From [Flavobacterium] thermophilum (GTDB lineage: Bacteria > Bacillota > Bacilli > Bacillales > Anoxybacillaceae): DNA of 64,000 nucleotides. Positions within the stretch are counted from its first letter, which is position 1, and each line of letters begins with the position of its first letter. The stretch spans positions 186,001 through 250,000 of the forward strand of contig UGGS01000002.1 of the NCBI GenBank assembly GCA_900450595.1. The letters are read 5' to 3'. The position numbers and the translations under genes are program-made. The notes below the pieces were generated by a model, which did no database searches, had not been told where the DNA came from, and worked only from the letters and a program-made list of their open reading frames with translations. Of this stretch, positions 53,184 through 62,332 are shown piece by piece.

Positions 53184-54504
53184 AGCGATCAAAACAGTTG
53201 TGTTGACGTCGCTTGTGCTCATCAGCATTATGATGACGTTTGCTTTATGGACGTATCATCCTAAATATGACGTGCTGCAAAACGACGAGTATATTCAGCA
53301 CGTTTCCGTCAGCAATACGCAAGTTGATACGGCGATGGTCGTGCAGCCAAAGCAGGTGCTCATCCATAAAGGCGGAGCCCACTACGCCCTCACGAAAGAG
53401 GAAAAGAAAAATGAAGTGCTGAAAGAAGTCAAAAAATGGGCGCTCGACGATTTTGAGAACATTTCATCTTCCGTCCCGCAAGGAAAGTTTTTGTCGTTTT
53501 TAGACGGAAAAGAGCGGCTGGAAATCATTTACCCAGACGAGCTGCCGATCGATATTTACCGGTTGATCTTCACGGTGGAAGATAGAGGGCTTGATGGCTT
53601 GGCATTTGACCGCATTCTCGTTCCATTCAGTGAAGGGGATAAATTCCCAGTCTATTTTATCGCAACCGATAAGCACAAAATTTATAAGGCGACCGCCAGT
53701 GACGCTTCGCAGGACGCCATCAGCCGGCTGGCGAAGGAGGCCAACCATTTTCCCCGTTATTTCGCTTATCCGGTCAGCGAGACGAAGCAGCTTTATTTGC
53801 CGGAAAAAGAAGTGGAGCTTAGCAGTTTGCAATACTACACCGATGAGTTGGACGTCGATAAGTTTAAAGAAGCGCTGTTTAGCGACCCGAGCTTTGTGAA
53901 AAAGGACTTGATTCCGTTTGGCGAGGAGTACACCGATGGTTCGCGGCTGATGGACGTCGATTTCCTTCAGCGCATGCTGCTGTATGTCAATCCGGCAGCC
54001 CGTGTCTCCAATATGGGCCAAACTGATCAAGAAACTCACTTCATTCAAAAAAGCATTGATTTTGTCAATGAACATGGCGGCTGGACTGATGTATACCATT
54101 TTGCCCGTTGGAGTGAAGAAGATCGGAAAGTCATTTTCCGGCTTGTTGTCAACGGGTATCCGGTTTTTAATGAATACGGCATGTCGGAAATCGTGGAGAC
54201 GTGGGGGGCGAGCGATTTAATGAAATATCAGCGCCCGCTCTTCCGTCTGGAAATCCCCGACCGCACCCGAACCCCGAAAACGCTGCCGTCCGGCCGTGAG
54301 ATCGTCAAACAGCTTGAACAAGCGAAAGGCGTCCGCAAATCGCTCGTGAAAGATATCGCCATCGGCTACGAGCTCGTCAAAGATCCGGAACGGGAGAAAG
54401 TGATTCGTCTGGAACCGGCGTGGTTTTATTTGTACGAGCAAACGTGGAAAAAAGTGAGCGACGATGGGGACGGCGGAGGAGGGGGAACGAATGGATTGGA
54501 GTAA
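53164..54504 (+). CDS. walH: WalRK regulatory protein WalH (YycH)
   Basis: A 446-residue membrane-anchored extracytoplasmic protein: one N-terminal helix (TVVLTSLVLISIMMTFALWTY), then a large outer domain (YycH family). With WalI it modulates WalK. ATG at 53164 overlaps the walK end by 20 bases and follows CGGGAGCAAAAGG; an ATG four codons later is possible. Overlaps walI by 14 bp. Confidence 0.94.
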   Translation: MTGTMYEAIKTVVLTSLVLISIMMTFALWTYHPKYDVLQNDEYIQHVSVSNTQVDTAMVVQPKQVLIHKGGAHYALTKEEKKNEVLKEVKKWALDDFENISSSVPQGKFLSFLDGKERLEIIYPDELPIDIYRLIFTVEDRGLDGLAFDRILVPFSEGDKFPVYFIATDKHKIYKATASDASQDAISRLAKEANHFPRYFAYPVSETKQLYLPEKEVELSSLQYYTDELDVDKFKEALFSDPSFVKKDLIPFGEEYTDGSRLMDVDFLQRMLLYVNPAARVSNMGQTDQETHFIQKSIDFVNEHGGWTDVYHFARWSEEDRKVIFRLVVNGYPVFNEYGMSEIVETWGASDLMKYQRPLFRLEIPDRTRTPKTLPSGREIVKQLEQAKGVRKSLVKDIAIGYELVKDPEREKVIRLEPAWFYLYEQTWKKVSDDGDGGGGGTNGLE

Positions 54505-55273
54505 AACGAAGACGATTTTCATCATTGTGTTCCTCATCCTCGACTGCTTTTTAGTGTATCAGTTTATGGAAAAACGAAACAGCAGCCAGCTTGATGTCAT
54601 TTTGGAAACGACCATTGAAGAGCAGCTCGAAGCGAACGGCATCACGTATGTGGAGCTGCCGAAAGAAGTGACGAAAGCGGCGTATGTCAGCGGCAAAAGC
54701 CGCTCATTCACCATGGCGGATGTAAAAAAGCTGCCCGGGCAAAAAGTGAAAATCGAAGGAGAAACGAAAGTCAAAGGGACGTTCATCGATCCGGTTGCGC
54801 TGCCGATTGACGATCCATACCAGCTGCGTGAGTTTTTGCAGCGCTACATCATCGGCGGCGGGCAATATGCCTTTTGGTCGTTTGATGAAAAACAAGGAAT
54901 CTTGACCTGCTACCAAATGTATGACGGCAAGATGATTTACGGCAATGAAAACAGCAAGCTCGTCATCCATGTCAACGGGAGACGGGAAGTGCTGTCGTAT
55001 GAACAGACGATGCTCAGCGACTTGGAAAAATACGAGCGGAAACAAGACATCGTTCCGGCCATTAAAGCTCTTGAGACGCTGTACCGGAAAGGGCATTTGC
55101 AGCCGGGCGACCGCGTCACGAAAGTGGAGCTTGGCTACTATGGCCTCGTCCAGTTTACCGCTTCCCAAGTGTTGACGCCGACATGGCATATCGTCGTCAA
55201 TCGGAAAGAAGATTATTTTGTGAATGCGTTTGAAGGACAAGTCATTACCGATGAAGGAAGTGTGTTGGAGTGA
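54491..55273 (+). CDS. walI: WalRK regulatory protein WalI (YycI)
   Basis: A 260-residue membrane-anchored protein of the YycI family: short cytoplasmic MDWSKTKT, helix IFIIVFLILDCFLVYQFM, and an extracytoplasmic domain. It acts with WalH and WalK at the membrane. ATG at 54491 after GGAGGAGGGGGAACGA, inside the end of walH, indicating translational coupling. Confidence 0.94.
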   Translation: MDWSKTKTIFIIVFLILDCFLVYQFMEKRNSSQLDVILETTIEEQLEANGITYVELPKEVTKAAYVSGKSRSFTMADVKKLPGQKVKIEGETKVKGTFIDPVALPIDDPYQLREFLQRYIIGGGQYAFWSFDEKQGILTCYQMYDGKMIYGNENSKLVIHVNGRREVLSYEQTMLSDLEKYERKQDIVPAIKALETLYRKGHLQPGDRVTKVELGYYGLVQFTASQVLTPTWHIVVNRKEDYFVNAFEGQVITDEGSVLE

Positions 55274-55279
55274 GCTTGA

Positions 55280-56074
55280 ATGACGATGCGATTTAGTGTA
55301 CTGGCCAGCGGCAGCACCGGCAACGCGTTTTACGTTGAAACGGACCGCCAACGCTTGCTCGTCGACGCCGGGTTGAGCGGCAGGCAGCTTGAGCAGCTGT
55401 TTGCCGAAATCGGCCGCCATCCAAAGGAGCTTGATGGGCTGCTTGTCACCCATGAACATAGCGACCACATTAAAGGGCTTGGGGTGCTCGCTCGCAAATA
55501 CCGCCTGCCTGTGTATGCGAATGAAAAAACATGGCGGGCGATGGAACAGGCCGTCGGCGACATTCCGGCCGAACAAAAATTTGTCTTTCCACTCGGCGCG
55601 GTGAGGACGTTCGGCGATGTGGATGTCGAATCGTTTGGCGTCTCTCACGATGCGGCTGAACCGATGTTTTACGTCTTTCACTACGGGGGAAAAAAGCTTG
55701 CGTTGCTCACCGACACCGGCTACGTGAGCGAGCGGATCAAAAAGACGATCGAAAATGCTGATGTGTTCGTGTTTGAAAGCAACCACGACGTCGGGATGCT
55801 GCGGATGGGGAGGTATCCGTGGAGCGTCAAGCGCCGCATTTTAAGCGATGTCGGCCATATTTCGAACGAGGAAGCAGGGCTGGCGCTTGCTGACGTGATC
55901 GGCGACCGGACAAAGCAAATTTATTTGGCCCATTTGAGCCAAGATAACAATATGAAAGAGCTGGCGCGCATGACTGTGGCGCAAATGTTGGAACAAAGAG
56001 GGCTGGCAGTCGGCGCCCACTTTCGTTTGTATGATACCGATCCGCGTCGGGCGACGGCACTAGTGTATGTATAA
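55280..56074 (+). CDS. walJ: Metallo-beta-lactamase-fold hydrolase WalJ (YycJ)
   Basis: A 264-residue MBL-fold protein with the metal motif [11 protein letters not shown] and further ligands (ESNHD, AHLSQDN). YycJ is a 5'-3' DNA exonuclease-type protein implicated in mismatch repair and cell wall regulation. No signal peptide, so cytoplasmic. Starts six bases after walI; ATG at 55280, with another ATG two codons later. Confidence 0.94.
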   Translation: MTMRFSVLASGSTGNAFYVETDRQRLLVDAGLSGRQLEQLFAEIGRHPKELDGLLVTHEHSDHIKGLGVLARKYRLPVYANEKTWRAMEQAVGDIPAEQKFVFPLGAVRTFGDVDVESFGVSHDAAEPMFYVFHYGGKKLALLTDTGYVSERIKKTIENADVFVFESNHDVGMLRMGRYPWSVKRRILSDVGHISNEEAGLALADVIGDRTKQIYLAHLSQDNNMKELARMTVAQMLEQRGLAVGAHFRLYDTDPRRATALVYV

Positions 56075-56175
56075 AGCCCGTTTTGCCGAAACTGAGGGAG
56101 ACACATTTGTTGGATTTTTTCTTCTGTTCATGATTATAATGAGGGATGGAGACGAATGTGGAAAGGAGGGTGAGC

Positions 56176-57396
56176 ATGGGATACTACGACGACCATTATG
56201 AGCCGTACGAACAAACGAGGAGGAAGCGGCGCAGCGGATCGTTTGTTTCCGCGCTTGTCGGCGCCGTGTTAGGAGGGCTGCTCGTCCTCATGTCCATTCC
56301 GGCGCTTTCCCGTTGGGATATCCTCCCGTATGATGTTGTGCCGAATCAAAGAGCAGAGGAAGAGCCAAAAACAGAGGAAAATGGAACTCCACCGATTCGG
56401 CAGAGTGTTTCCGTAGATGTGACGACGGCGGTGACAAAGGCGATCGACCAAGTGTCGGATGCGGTTGTCGGCGTTGTCAACATTCAAGAAGCCAGCTTCT
56501 GGTCGCAAGGAGGCGAACCTGGGGTCGGATCGGGCGTCATTTACAAGAAAGTGGGCGGACGGGCGTTTGTCGTCACGAACCATCACGTCATCGAAAACGC
56601 CAGCCAGCTGGAAGTGAGTTTACAAGATGGAACGAGAGTGCCGGCGAAGCTGCTCGGCAGTGATGTGCTTATGGATTTAGCCGTCTTGGAAATTGACGCG
56701 AAGCATGTGAAAAAAGTCGCCCAGTTCGGCAACTCCGATACGGTGAAGCCAGGCGAGCCAGTCATTGCCATCGGCAACCCGCTCGGTTTGCAGTTCGCCG
56801 GGTCGGTGACGCAAGGCATTATTTCCGGGACGAACCGGACGGTCGAAGTTGACTTGGACCAGGACGGCGCTCCGGATTGGAATGCGGAAGTATTGCAGAC
56901 AGACGCAGCCATTAACCCGGGCAACAGCGGCGGCGCTCTTGTCAATATCAAAGGGCAAGTCATCGGCATCAACTCGATGAAAATCGCCCAAGAGGCGGTT
57001 GAAGGCATCGGGTTCGCGATCCCGATCAACACGGCCATTCCGATCATTTCGGACTTGGAAAAATACGGACAAGTGCGCCGTCCGTACATGGGCGTTGAAC
57101 TTCGCTCGCTGAGCGACATCCCATCGTACCATTTGCAGGCGACGCTCCATTTGCCGCCGAACGTAACGGAAGGAGCCGCGGTCATCCAAGTCGTGCCGAT
57201 GTCGCCAGCCGCACAGGCGGGCTTAAAACAGTTTGATGTCATCGTGGCGCTTGATGGCGAAAAAATCCGCAATGTGCTCGACTTGCGCAAATATTTGTAT
57301 ACGAAAAAATCGATCGGCGACCGGATGGAAGTCACGTTTTATCGTGATGGGGAAAAACGCACGGTCACGATGAAGTTGGCGCGTGAGTCGTATTAA
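56176..57396 (+). CDS. htrA: Membrane-anchored serine protease HtrA (YycK)
   Basis: A 406-residue HtrA/DegP-type protease: basic cytoplasmic N-terminus (TRRKRRSGS), membrane helix (FVSALVGAVLGGLLVLMSI), trypsin-like domain with catalytic H136 (TNHHV), D167 (LMDLAVL) and S251 (NPGNSGGAL), and one C-terminal PDZ domain. ATG at 56176 after GGAAAGGAGGGTGAGC; the in-frame ATG at 56146 lacks a ribosome site. It closes the wal cluster. A TATAAT (56135-56140) lies upstream with no good -35. Confidence 0.95.
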   Translation: MGYYDDHYEPYEQTRRKRRSGSFVSALVGAVLGGLLVLMSIPALSRWDILPYDVVPNQRAEEEPKTEENGTPPIRQSVSVDVTTAVTKAIDQVSDAVVGVVNIQEASFWSQGGEPGVGSGVIYKKVGGRAFVVTNHHVIENASQLEVSLQDGTRVPAKLLGSDVLMDLAVLEIDAKHVKKVAQFGNSDTVKPGEPVIAIGNPLGLQFAGSVTQGIISGTNRTVEVDLDQDGAPDWNAEVLQTDAAINPGNSGGALVNIKGQVIGINSMKIAQEAVEGIGFAIPINTAIPIISDLEKYGQVRRPYMGVELRSLSDIPSYHLQATLHLPPNVTEGAAVIQVVPMSPAAQAGLKQFDVIVALDGEKIRNVLDLRKYLYTKKSIGDRMEVTFYRDGEKRTVTMKLARESY

Positions 57397-57455
57397 ACGA
57401 AAACGATGGAGGAGCGGAAACGCTCCTTCTTTTTTCCACAAGGAAAGGAGCGAGA

Positions 57456-57608
57456 ATGATGATATTCACATGTGAGGAGCACATCGATATGGCCATTGAC
57501 GAATATGTGGATGAGACGGAGCAGGCCCCTGATGTCATGTTTGTGGATAACAGCGAAAAACGGTGCCGTTTTTGCGAGAAAAAGGCTGTCTATGCCGTAG
57601 GATGCTGA
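57456..57608 (+). CDS. CxxH/CxxC small protein
   Basis: A 50-residue protein: MMIFTCEEHIDMAIDEYVDE, then a short linker and CRFCEKKAVYAVGC. The CEEH and CRFC pairs form a probable zinc site, as in the small CxxH/CxxC proteins encoded next to rlmH in Bacillus. Function unknown. ATG at 57456 follows AGGAAAGGAGCGAGA. Two of the DnaA-box sequences of the neighbouring cluster lie inside the coding region. Confidence 0.85.
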   Translation: MMIFTCEEHIDMAIDEYVDETEQAPDVMFVDNSEKRCRFCEKKAVYAVGC

Positions 57609-57666
57609 TGTTTTTGCACAATATGTGGATATGTGTTGTGTATATGTGGATAAATATTGTTGATAA
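57506..57666. promoter_or_regulatory. DnaA-box cluster before rlmH
   Basis: Five boxes, all in one orientation: perfect TGTGGATAA at 57542-57550 and 57645-57653; near-matches at 57506-57514, 57624-57632 (TGTGGATAT) and 57658-57666 (TGTTGATAA). B. subtilis has an oriC-proximal DnaA-box cluster at the equivalent gene (yydA), which helps restrain initiation. Confidence 0.8.
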
Positions 57667-57691
57667 GTTGTTTGTAAGGTGGGGATGATGT

Positions 57692-58171
57692 GTGCATATT
57701 TCCATTGCCGCTGTGGGCAAATTGAAGGAAAAATATTTAATTCAAGGGATCAATGAGTACACAAAGCGTCTGTCCGCATATGCAAAAATTGAGATAATTG
57801 AGGTCGCCGATGAAAAAACCTCCGAACGGGCAAGCGAACTTGAGGAAGAGCAAATCAGACAGCGGGAAGGCGAGCGGCTGTTGGCGAAAATTCCGCATGA
57901 TGCCCACGTCATCGCGCTTGCGATTGAAGGAAAGATGAAATCGTCCGAGCAATTTGCCGCCCGTCTCGATGAGCTCGCCACCTATGGCAAAAGCAAGGTA
58001 GTGTTCGTCATCGGCGGCTCGCTTGGCTTAAGCAAACAAGTGATGGCGCGCGCCGATGAGACGCTGTCGTTTTCGAAAATGACGTTTCCACACCAGCTGA
58101 TGCGTCTCATTTTGCTCGAGCAGATTTACCGCGCATTTCGGATCAACCGGGGGGAGCCGTATCACAAGTGA
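57692..58171 (+). CDS. rlmH: 23S rRNA (pseudouridine1915-N3)-methyltransferase RlmH
   Basis: A 159-residue SPOUT methyltransferase: [34 protein letters not shown] and the complete C-terminus [15 protein letters not shown]. It methylates pseudouridine 1915 of 23S rRNA. GTG start at 57692 after AAGGTGGGGATGAT. Confidence 0.97.
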   Translation: MHISIAAVGKLKEKYLIQGINEYTKRLSAYAKIEIIEVADEKTSERASELEEEQIRQREGERLLAKIPHDAHVIALAIEGKMKSSEQFAARLDELATYGKSKVVFVIGGSLGLSKQVMARADETLSFSKMTFPHQLMRLILLEQIYRAFRINRGEPYHK

Positions 58172-58173
58172 GC

Positions 58174-58207
58174 CGTCCCCTTTTACTTTGGGGGATGTTT
58201 TTTTAAT
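58174..58207 (+). terminator. Terminator of rlmH
   Basis: GTCCCC-TTTTACTTT-GGGGGAT followed by seven T. The remaining part of the 58208-58524 gap contains no gene that I can recognise. Confidence 0.65.
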
Positions 58208-58528
58208 ACTTTTTTCTCAGTTTAGCTGGTTTTGTTCCGATAATGTTTCGTGTGATACATAAATGGTGACACGATGTTCGGACGTTTTATCGGCAAACAA
58301 CGACTTTAACATCCGCCCCAAGAGGCAAGGGGTATGCGTCGTTAGTCGCCGTAACAAGATGAATCAAAGGGCCCTCACCACCTTATTGAACTATTCCTCT
58401 TCTGTCATCCATTACTGAAAAGGATGAAGAAGTTTGCCTTGGCAGTGCAGCCGAGGATAGCCCCATTTTTTCGTTAATGTATGGTGGCTGCGCCGTTTTT
58501 GCTTAGGCCGGACGGTGCGGAGAAAACA

Positions 58529-58556
58529 AAAAGGAGCTGCCCCGTCACGCAACTCC
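58529..58556 (-). terminator. Terminator of the GGDEF gene
   Basis: On the minus strand GGAGTTGC-GTGACGG-GGCAGCTCC followed by TTTTTGTTTT, overlapping the stop codon region. Confidence 0.7.
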
Positions 58557-59783
58557 CCCGCATTGGGCTGATACTTTATTTTTGCCGCTTTCTTTCGAAC
58601 GGAGCAATAAATGGTCGGCATAAATGTACGCTTTTTCAATTGACATCGTTCCTTCTGCTTGACAAAAGTAAAGACCGAACGACGACGTATAGGCAATGGG
58701 ACGTTTCGCCGCCATATAATCGACCAACACGGTGCTATGGCGCACTGCTTCTCGAATCTCCTCGACAAGCCGGACGCTCTCTTCAAACGTGCGATGACGC
58801 AAAAACATCGTAAATTCTTCACCGCCGCTGCGGAACAAAAAATCGCCCTCTTTGAGAAACTGTTTCAAGGTTGAGGCAAAATGGCGGATCACCTCGTCGC
58901 CGACGGCATGGTTATACGTGTCGTTGATCGTTTTAAAATTGTCGATATCGGCGACGACGACGCCAATCCATTCACCGGATCCGTTTAGCTTGGCGATCGT
59001 TTGATCCATGTAGGCACGGTTATGGATACCGGTCAAAAAGTCGGTGTAGGCCATTTTTTCGAAGTGGTCGCGTTCTAGTTTATGCTGGATGCTTTGCGAT
59101 TTGGAAAAGAACGAGCGGCTGACGAAGTAATTCAGCAAAAATAAGCTCAAAAGCATATCCCACCGCTGTTCTTGCAAAAAGAGAAATAACAGACCGTTTG
59201 TCAGCGCCGTTTTTCCCATGTCCATCCAGCTTCTCGTCTTAATAAAGTCCAACGCCTCGCGCTGTGTCTGAATGTCGCCGGTTATATAAAAAATGATGAT
59301 CAGGCAACAGTCAGTCAAAAAGGAAACGACGATGACGAGCAGGAATAAAAGCAGCCAGAAGCCAATGGACGGAATAGACTGAAACAGCGGACCAAGGAGA
59401 TTGTATAAGGCAAACGCGAGCGAATTGAACGTCACAAACGAGCCGATGTTGTACAATGTGTGCAGCCATTCATCGGGTTCCGCTGTTTTCAAATATTTTT
59501 TTGCTATATGTTCAGTCAAGCGAAACAACGCTTCAAAGATAAACAGCCCGAACGGGCCGGCAAATAAGGCGAACGATAAACTATAGTTAATGCCGTAATC
59601 AACGGGAATATTGTTTTTCGTTTTGTCTATGACGCGCAAGTGCGAATACAAGCTGGAAAACAGCCAATAAAACAGCAAGGCGATCATATATGTACGATCG
59701 AAGGAAGGCGGTTTTGACATAACCGCAACAGCAATCGATGCGAAAAAAACGGAAAAAATAACCGGTCGCGCTCGGAATAACAT
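58545..59783 (-). CDS. Membrane diguanylate cyclase (GGDEF domain)
   Basis: A 412-residue protein with about seven hydrophobic helices in residues 1-235 and a C-terminal GGDEF domain (about 245-405). The active-site motif reads SGGEEF, which is functional in this family, and the VVADIDNFKTINDTYNH metal/substrate segment is intact, so it likely makes cyclic di-GMP from GTP. No inhibitory RxxD motif is evident before it. ATG at 59783 after TAGGAGAGAGAGTCGAC. It runs against replication at the start of the accessory region. Confidence 0.93.
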   Translation of the reverse strand: MLFRARPVIFSVFFASIAVAVMSKPPSFDRTYMIALLFYWLFSSLYSHLRVIDKTKNNIPVDYGINYSLSFALFAGPFGLFIFEALFRLTEHIAKKYLKTAEPDEWLHTLYNIGSFVTFNSLAFALYNLLGPLFQSIPSIGFWLLLFLLVIVVSFLTDCCLIIIFYITGDIQTQREALDFIKTRSWMDMGKTALTNGLLFLFLQEQRWDMLLSLFLLNYFVSRSFFSKSQSIQHKLERDHFEKMAYTDFLTGIHNRAYMDQTIAKLNGSGEWIGVVVADIDNFKTINDTYNHAVGDEVIRHFASTLKQFLKEGDFLFRSGGEEFTMFLRHRTFEESVRLVEEIREAVRHSTVLVDYMAAKRPIAYTSSFGLYFCQAEGTMSIEKAYIYADHLLLRSKESGKNKVSAQCGGVA

Positions 59784-60079
59784 GTCGACTCTCTCTCCTA
59801 TTATCTGACCTCTGACAACTTCAGCGCTGACGAAGCGATGCTAAAAAGAGGATGATCACTCCAATGACGGTGGCCGTTGGCGATCAATTGATGGATTGTT
59901 TGACAGACAAGGCGGATGGCGAGTTCAGAAACCGCTGCTTCTTGGCATTGGCGACGGCAATCATGTTCCCCATGGGAACAAACGAACATATAACTAATTC
60001 TATTATAGTACTATATAACCAATTCTGAAAATAGAAAAAAAGCGGCTGTCTCCGTCTTTTTTCGTCAAAATTTGACATC

Positions 60080-60559
60080 ATGAGCGATGCCGCTAGATCC
60101 TGCCTCTTTCGTTGTATATAATACGAGCGGCGAAAGGACGGGGATCAAACATCGATCGTTCCATCAGCACCATCGGGCGGGGACGAGAGACCGCGAGTTT
60201 CTGGAAATCAAATGTACGCCGGACTGAGGGCGCTGCACTTCCGAGCTGAGCCTATGGAAAATCGCGGCGACGGAAGTGCGCAGCGTTGCCTTCGTTGATC
60301 GCGGTCAAGACTGTTTCAACGGTCATTGGCCCATTCGGCATCTATCTGTTTGCCTGCCCGATAAAGGAAACGGCATTTTCGTTGGCGAAAACAATAGTAA
60401 GGGGCGACCGCCGCTCTGACCGCGATGGCCATCGTCTGTGCCGCTGCGGCCTAGTGGCTTGCGCCGCACGGATATGAATCCGCTGTTCGTGCGGCCGGCT
60501 GCGTTTGCATCGTTATGGCCATGTGTCGCCCCGTTTCACGACATCGAGGAGGGAAAAAG
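60080..60559 (+). pseudogene. Possible decayed membrane-protein gene upstream of glycerate kinase
   Basis: No intact gene is present in 59784-60559. In 60290-60475, hydrophobic peptide stretches appear in different frames (for example SLIAVKTVSTVIGPFGIYLF, and later GATAALTAMAIVCAAAA followed by a stop), as expected of a frameshifted transporter gene. Permeases for sugar acids are often found next to glycerate kinase, but the family cannot be named from these fragments. Low confidence. Confidence 0.3.
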
Positions 60560-60586
60560 ATGAAGGTCGTCATTGCCCCAGATTCG

Positions 60587-60591
60587 TTTAA
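60587..60591 (+). other. TAM/target sequence TTTAA at left insertion junction
   Basis: TTTAA immediately precedes the element. IS200/IS605 elements insert 3' of a short fixed sequence that also serves as the target-adjacent motif of the associated TnpB. Confidence 0.75.
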
Positions 60592-60599
60592 CAACCCAT

Positions 60600-60652
60600 A
60601 CGCCGCAAGTCCCCCGCCTCTAAGCGAAGCGTAGGCGGGGGATACGCGGCGT
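60600..60652 (+). repeat. Left-end hairpin of the IS605-type element
   Basis: Outer stem ACGCCGC (60600-60606)/GCGGCGT (60646-60652); inner stem CCCCCGCCT (60611-60619)/AGGCGGGGG (60633-60641) with a 13-base loop. It lies 9 bp from the element boundary. Confidence 0.8.
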
Positions 60653-60741
60653 CCTTTTTTTTACTTTTGATCAAAAAAAGTAAAAAAATGGGAGAATCGA
60701 TGAAAAAAGAATATAGACTCCCATGACAAAAAAATTTCGTC

Positions 60742-60931
60742 ACCATCGGAAGGATGAAAACAACCTTCTGTCGAATGGTCTCCTTGCAGCTGGGGTCATG
60801 AGGTCGTTGTATCTATGGTACGTAAAAGTCCGATATATAGACGGACCCCAGTAGTCTGGTGCACTACGGAATGTCGCTCCCTTGAGGGAAGCACGCAGGA
60901 TAGAATGCTTGAACAAAGGCTGCTGCACCAG
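60742..60931 (+). ncRNA. Candidate bridge RNA of the IS110-family element
   Basis: The leader of the IS110 transposase folds into three units. First, hairpin ACCAT (60742-60746)/ATGGT (60775-60779) with inner GAAGG/CCTTC. Second, a 46-base loop closed by CTGGGGTC (60790-60797)/GACCCCAG (60844-60851). Third, a 60-base loop closed by CTGGTGCA (60856-60863)/TGCACCAG (60924-60931). A 5' hairpin followed by two large internal loops is the layout of IS110 bridge RNAs, whose loops specify target and donor DNA, and these RNAs are encoded in this position for the IS110 group. The second large loop contains CAGGATAGA, repeated at the probable right end of the element (62279-62287). Loop assignments are inference. 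Confidence 0.65.
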
Positions 60932-60964
60932 CTGTTTTTGAGAACGAAGCAGGGAGGAAGACCG

Positions 60965-62185
60965 ATGCGCGTCTTGTATGAACGCTGTTGCGGATTGGAC
61001 GTGCATAAGCAATCGATTACGGCTTGCGCCCTTACCCCTGAAGGAAAAGAGATTCGCACGTTTGGTACGCTGACCGACGATCTCGAGGAGTTGGTGGATT
61101 GGCTGAAAGAAAAAAAGGTGACGCACGTTGCCATGGAGTCGACGGGCGTATATTGGAAGCCAGTGTATAATCTCCTCGAAGCAGAGCCGATCGAAGTGCT
61201 TGTCGTCAATGCCCAACACATCAAAGCGGTTCCTGGGCGAAAGACCGATGTCAAAGATGCCGAATGGATCGCGGACTTGCTTCGCCATGGATTGCTAAAA
61301 GGGAGTTACATCCCTCATCGAGCTCAGCGGGAGCTCCGGGAACTGGTCCGTTATCGGCGCAGTTTGATCGAGGAACGGGCACGGGAGCTCAACCGCATCC
61401 AAAAAGTGCTGGAAGGAGCCAATATCAAGCTTTCTTCGGTCGTATCCGACATCAACGGGATGTCGGCCCGGCTCATCATTCGCGCCCTTATCGAAGGAAA
61501 AGACGATCCGGCGGCCCTCGCCCAGCTCGCCAAAGGGCGGCTGAAACAAAAAACGGAAGAGCTCCGGCGCGCATTGAAAGGAGTGATGGGGCCGCATCAA
61601 CGCATGATGCTGGCCGAGCAATGGCGTCATGTGGAGTATTTAGATGAAGCGATTGCCCGGTTGGATCGGGAAATCGAGGAACGAACGAGCCCTTTTCATG
61701 AAGCGCTGGAGCTCATCGATACGATCCCGGGAGTGGGGCGGCAAAGCGCGGAACAAATTGTAGCGGAAATCGGGACGGACATGAGCCGGTTCCCTACCGC
61801 CGCGCACTTGGCCTCATGGGCCGGAATGGCTCCCGGGAATCATGAGAGTGCAGGGAAACGGTTGTCAGGTCGAACGAGGAAAGGGAACAAGAAGCTAAGG
61901 TCGTGCCTCGTGGAATGCGCCCGTGCCGCCGCCCGAACGAAGAACACGTACCTATCGGCCAAGTATCATCGGATCGCCAAACGAAGAGGAGCGAATCGAG
62001 CGAGTGTCGCGGTCGGGAGAACGATTTTAGAAATGATCTATTATATCTTAACTCGAAAGGAACCGTATAGAGAGTTGGGAGCCGACTACTGGGATCGGCA
62101 GCGAGAAGCGAGCATCGTGCGTCAAACGGTGAAACGATTAGAGGGGTTAGGGTACGAAGTGAAACTAGAAAAAACGAGTGCATAG
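60965..62185 (+). CDS. IS110-family transposase (DEDD recombinase)
   Basis: A 406-residue protein with the N-terminal RuvC-like DEDD domain: D12 (GLDVHK), E58 (AMESTGVYW), D95 and D98 (TDVKDAEWIADL). A coiled-coil central region follows, and then the C-terminal transposase domain (DTIPGVGRQSAEQIVAEIG, ASWAGMAPGNHESAGKRLSG) containing the serine of the HESAGKR motif. All catalytic residues are present, so it may be active. ATG at 60965 after GCAGGGAGGAAGACCG; the frame is open 50 codons further upstream through the leader but that part is RNA-like. No terminal inverted repeats are seen, in line with the family. Confidence 0.93.
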   Translation: MRVLYERCCGLDVHKQSITACALTPEGKEIRTFGTLTDDLEELVDWLKEKKVTHVAMESTGVYWKPVYNLLEAEPIEVLVVNAQHIKAVPGRKTDVKDAEWIADLLRHGLLKGSYIPHRAQRELRELVRYRRSLIEERARELNRIQKVLEGANIKLSSVVSDINGMSARLIIRALIEGKDDPAALAQLAKGRLKQKTEELRRALKGVMGPHQRMMLAEQWRHVEYLDEAIARLDREIEERTSPFHEALELIDTIPGVGRQSAEQIVAEIGTDMSRFPTAAHLASWAGMAPGNHESAGKRLSGRTRKGNKKLRSCLVECARAAARTKNTYLSAKYHRIAKRRGANRASVAVGRTILEMIYYILTRKEPYRELGADYWDRQREASIVRQTVKRLEGLGYEVKLEKTSA

Positions 62186-62209
62186 CACTTATTAACCATA
62201 TATATACTG

Positions 62210-62262
62210 AAATACCTTCCTTTGGAATCCGATTCCGAAGGCTAGGTGGGCTCCGTTTTTTG
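62210..62262 (+). terminator. Hairpin and T-run after the IS110 transposase
   Basis: CCTTC-CTTT-GGAATC paired with GATTCC-GAAGG, then GGCTCCGTTTTTTG; probable terminator inside the right end of the IS110 element. Confidence 0.5.
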
Positions 62263-62332
62263 TCTTAAATGGTGTTTTCAGGATAGATTTTCGATTATTC
62301 ATATTTTATATTATAAGTAAGGAGGTGAAAGG

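Noticed and set aside
58243..58258. parS-like TGTTTCGTGTGATACA after rlmH
   Set aside because: Three mismatches, too weak beside the perfect sites.
58208..58420. Minus-strand peptide with a SHETL segment reminiscent of an IS30 transposase
   Set aside because: The similarity is only a few residues and the rest does not fit; no ends or repeats found.
59801..59989. 62-codon minus-strand frame upstream of the GGDEF gene
   Set aside because: No ribosome site or recognisable family; it overlaps another frame with stronger membrane-like composition, both broken.
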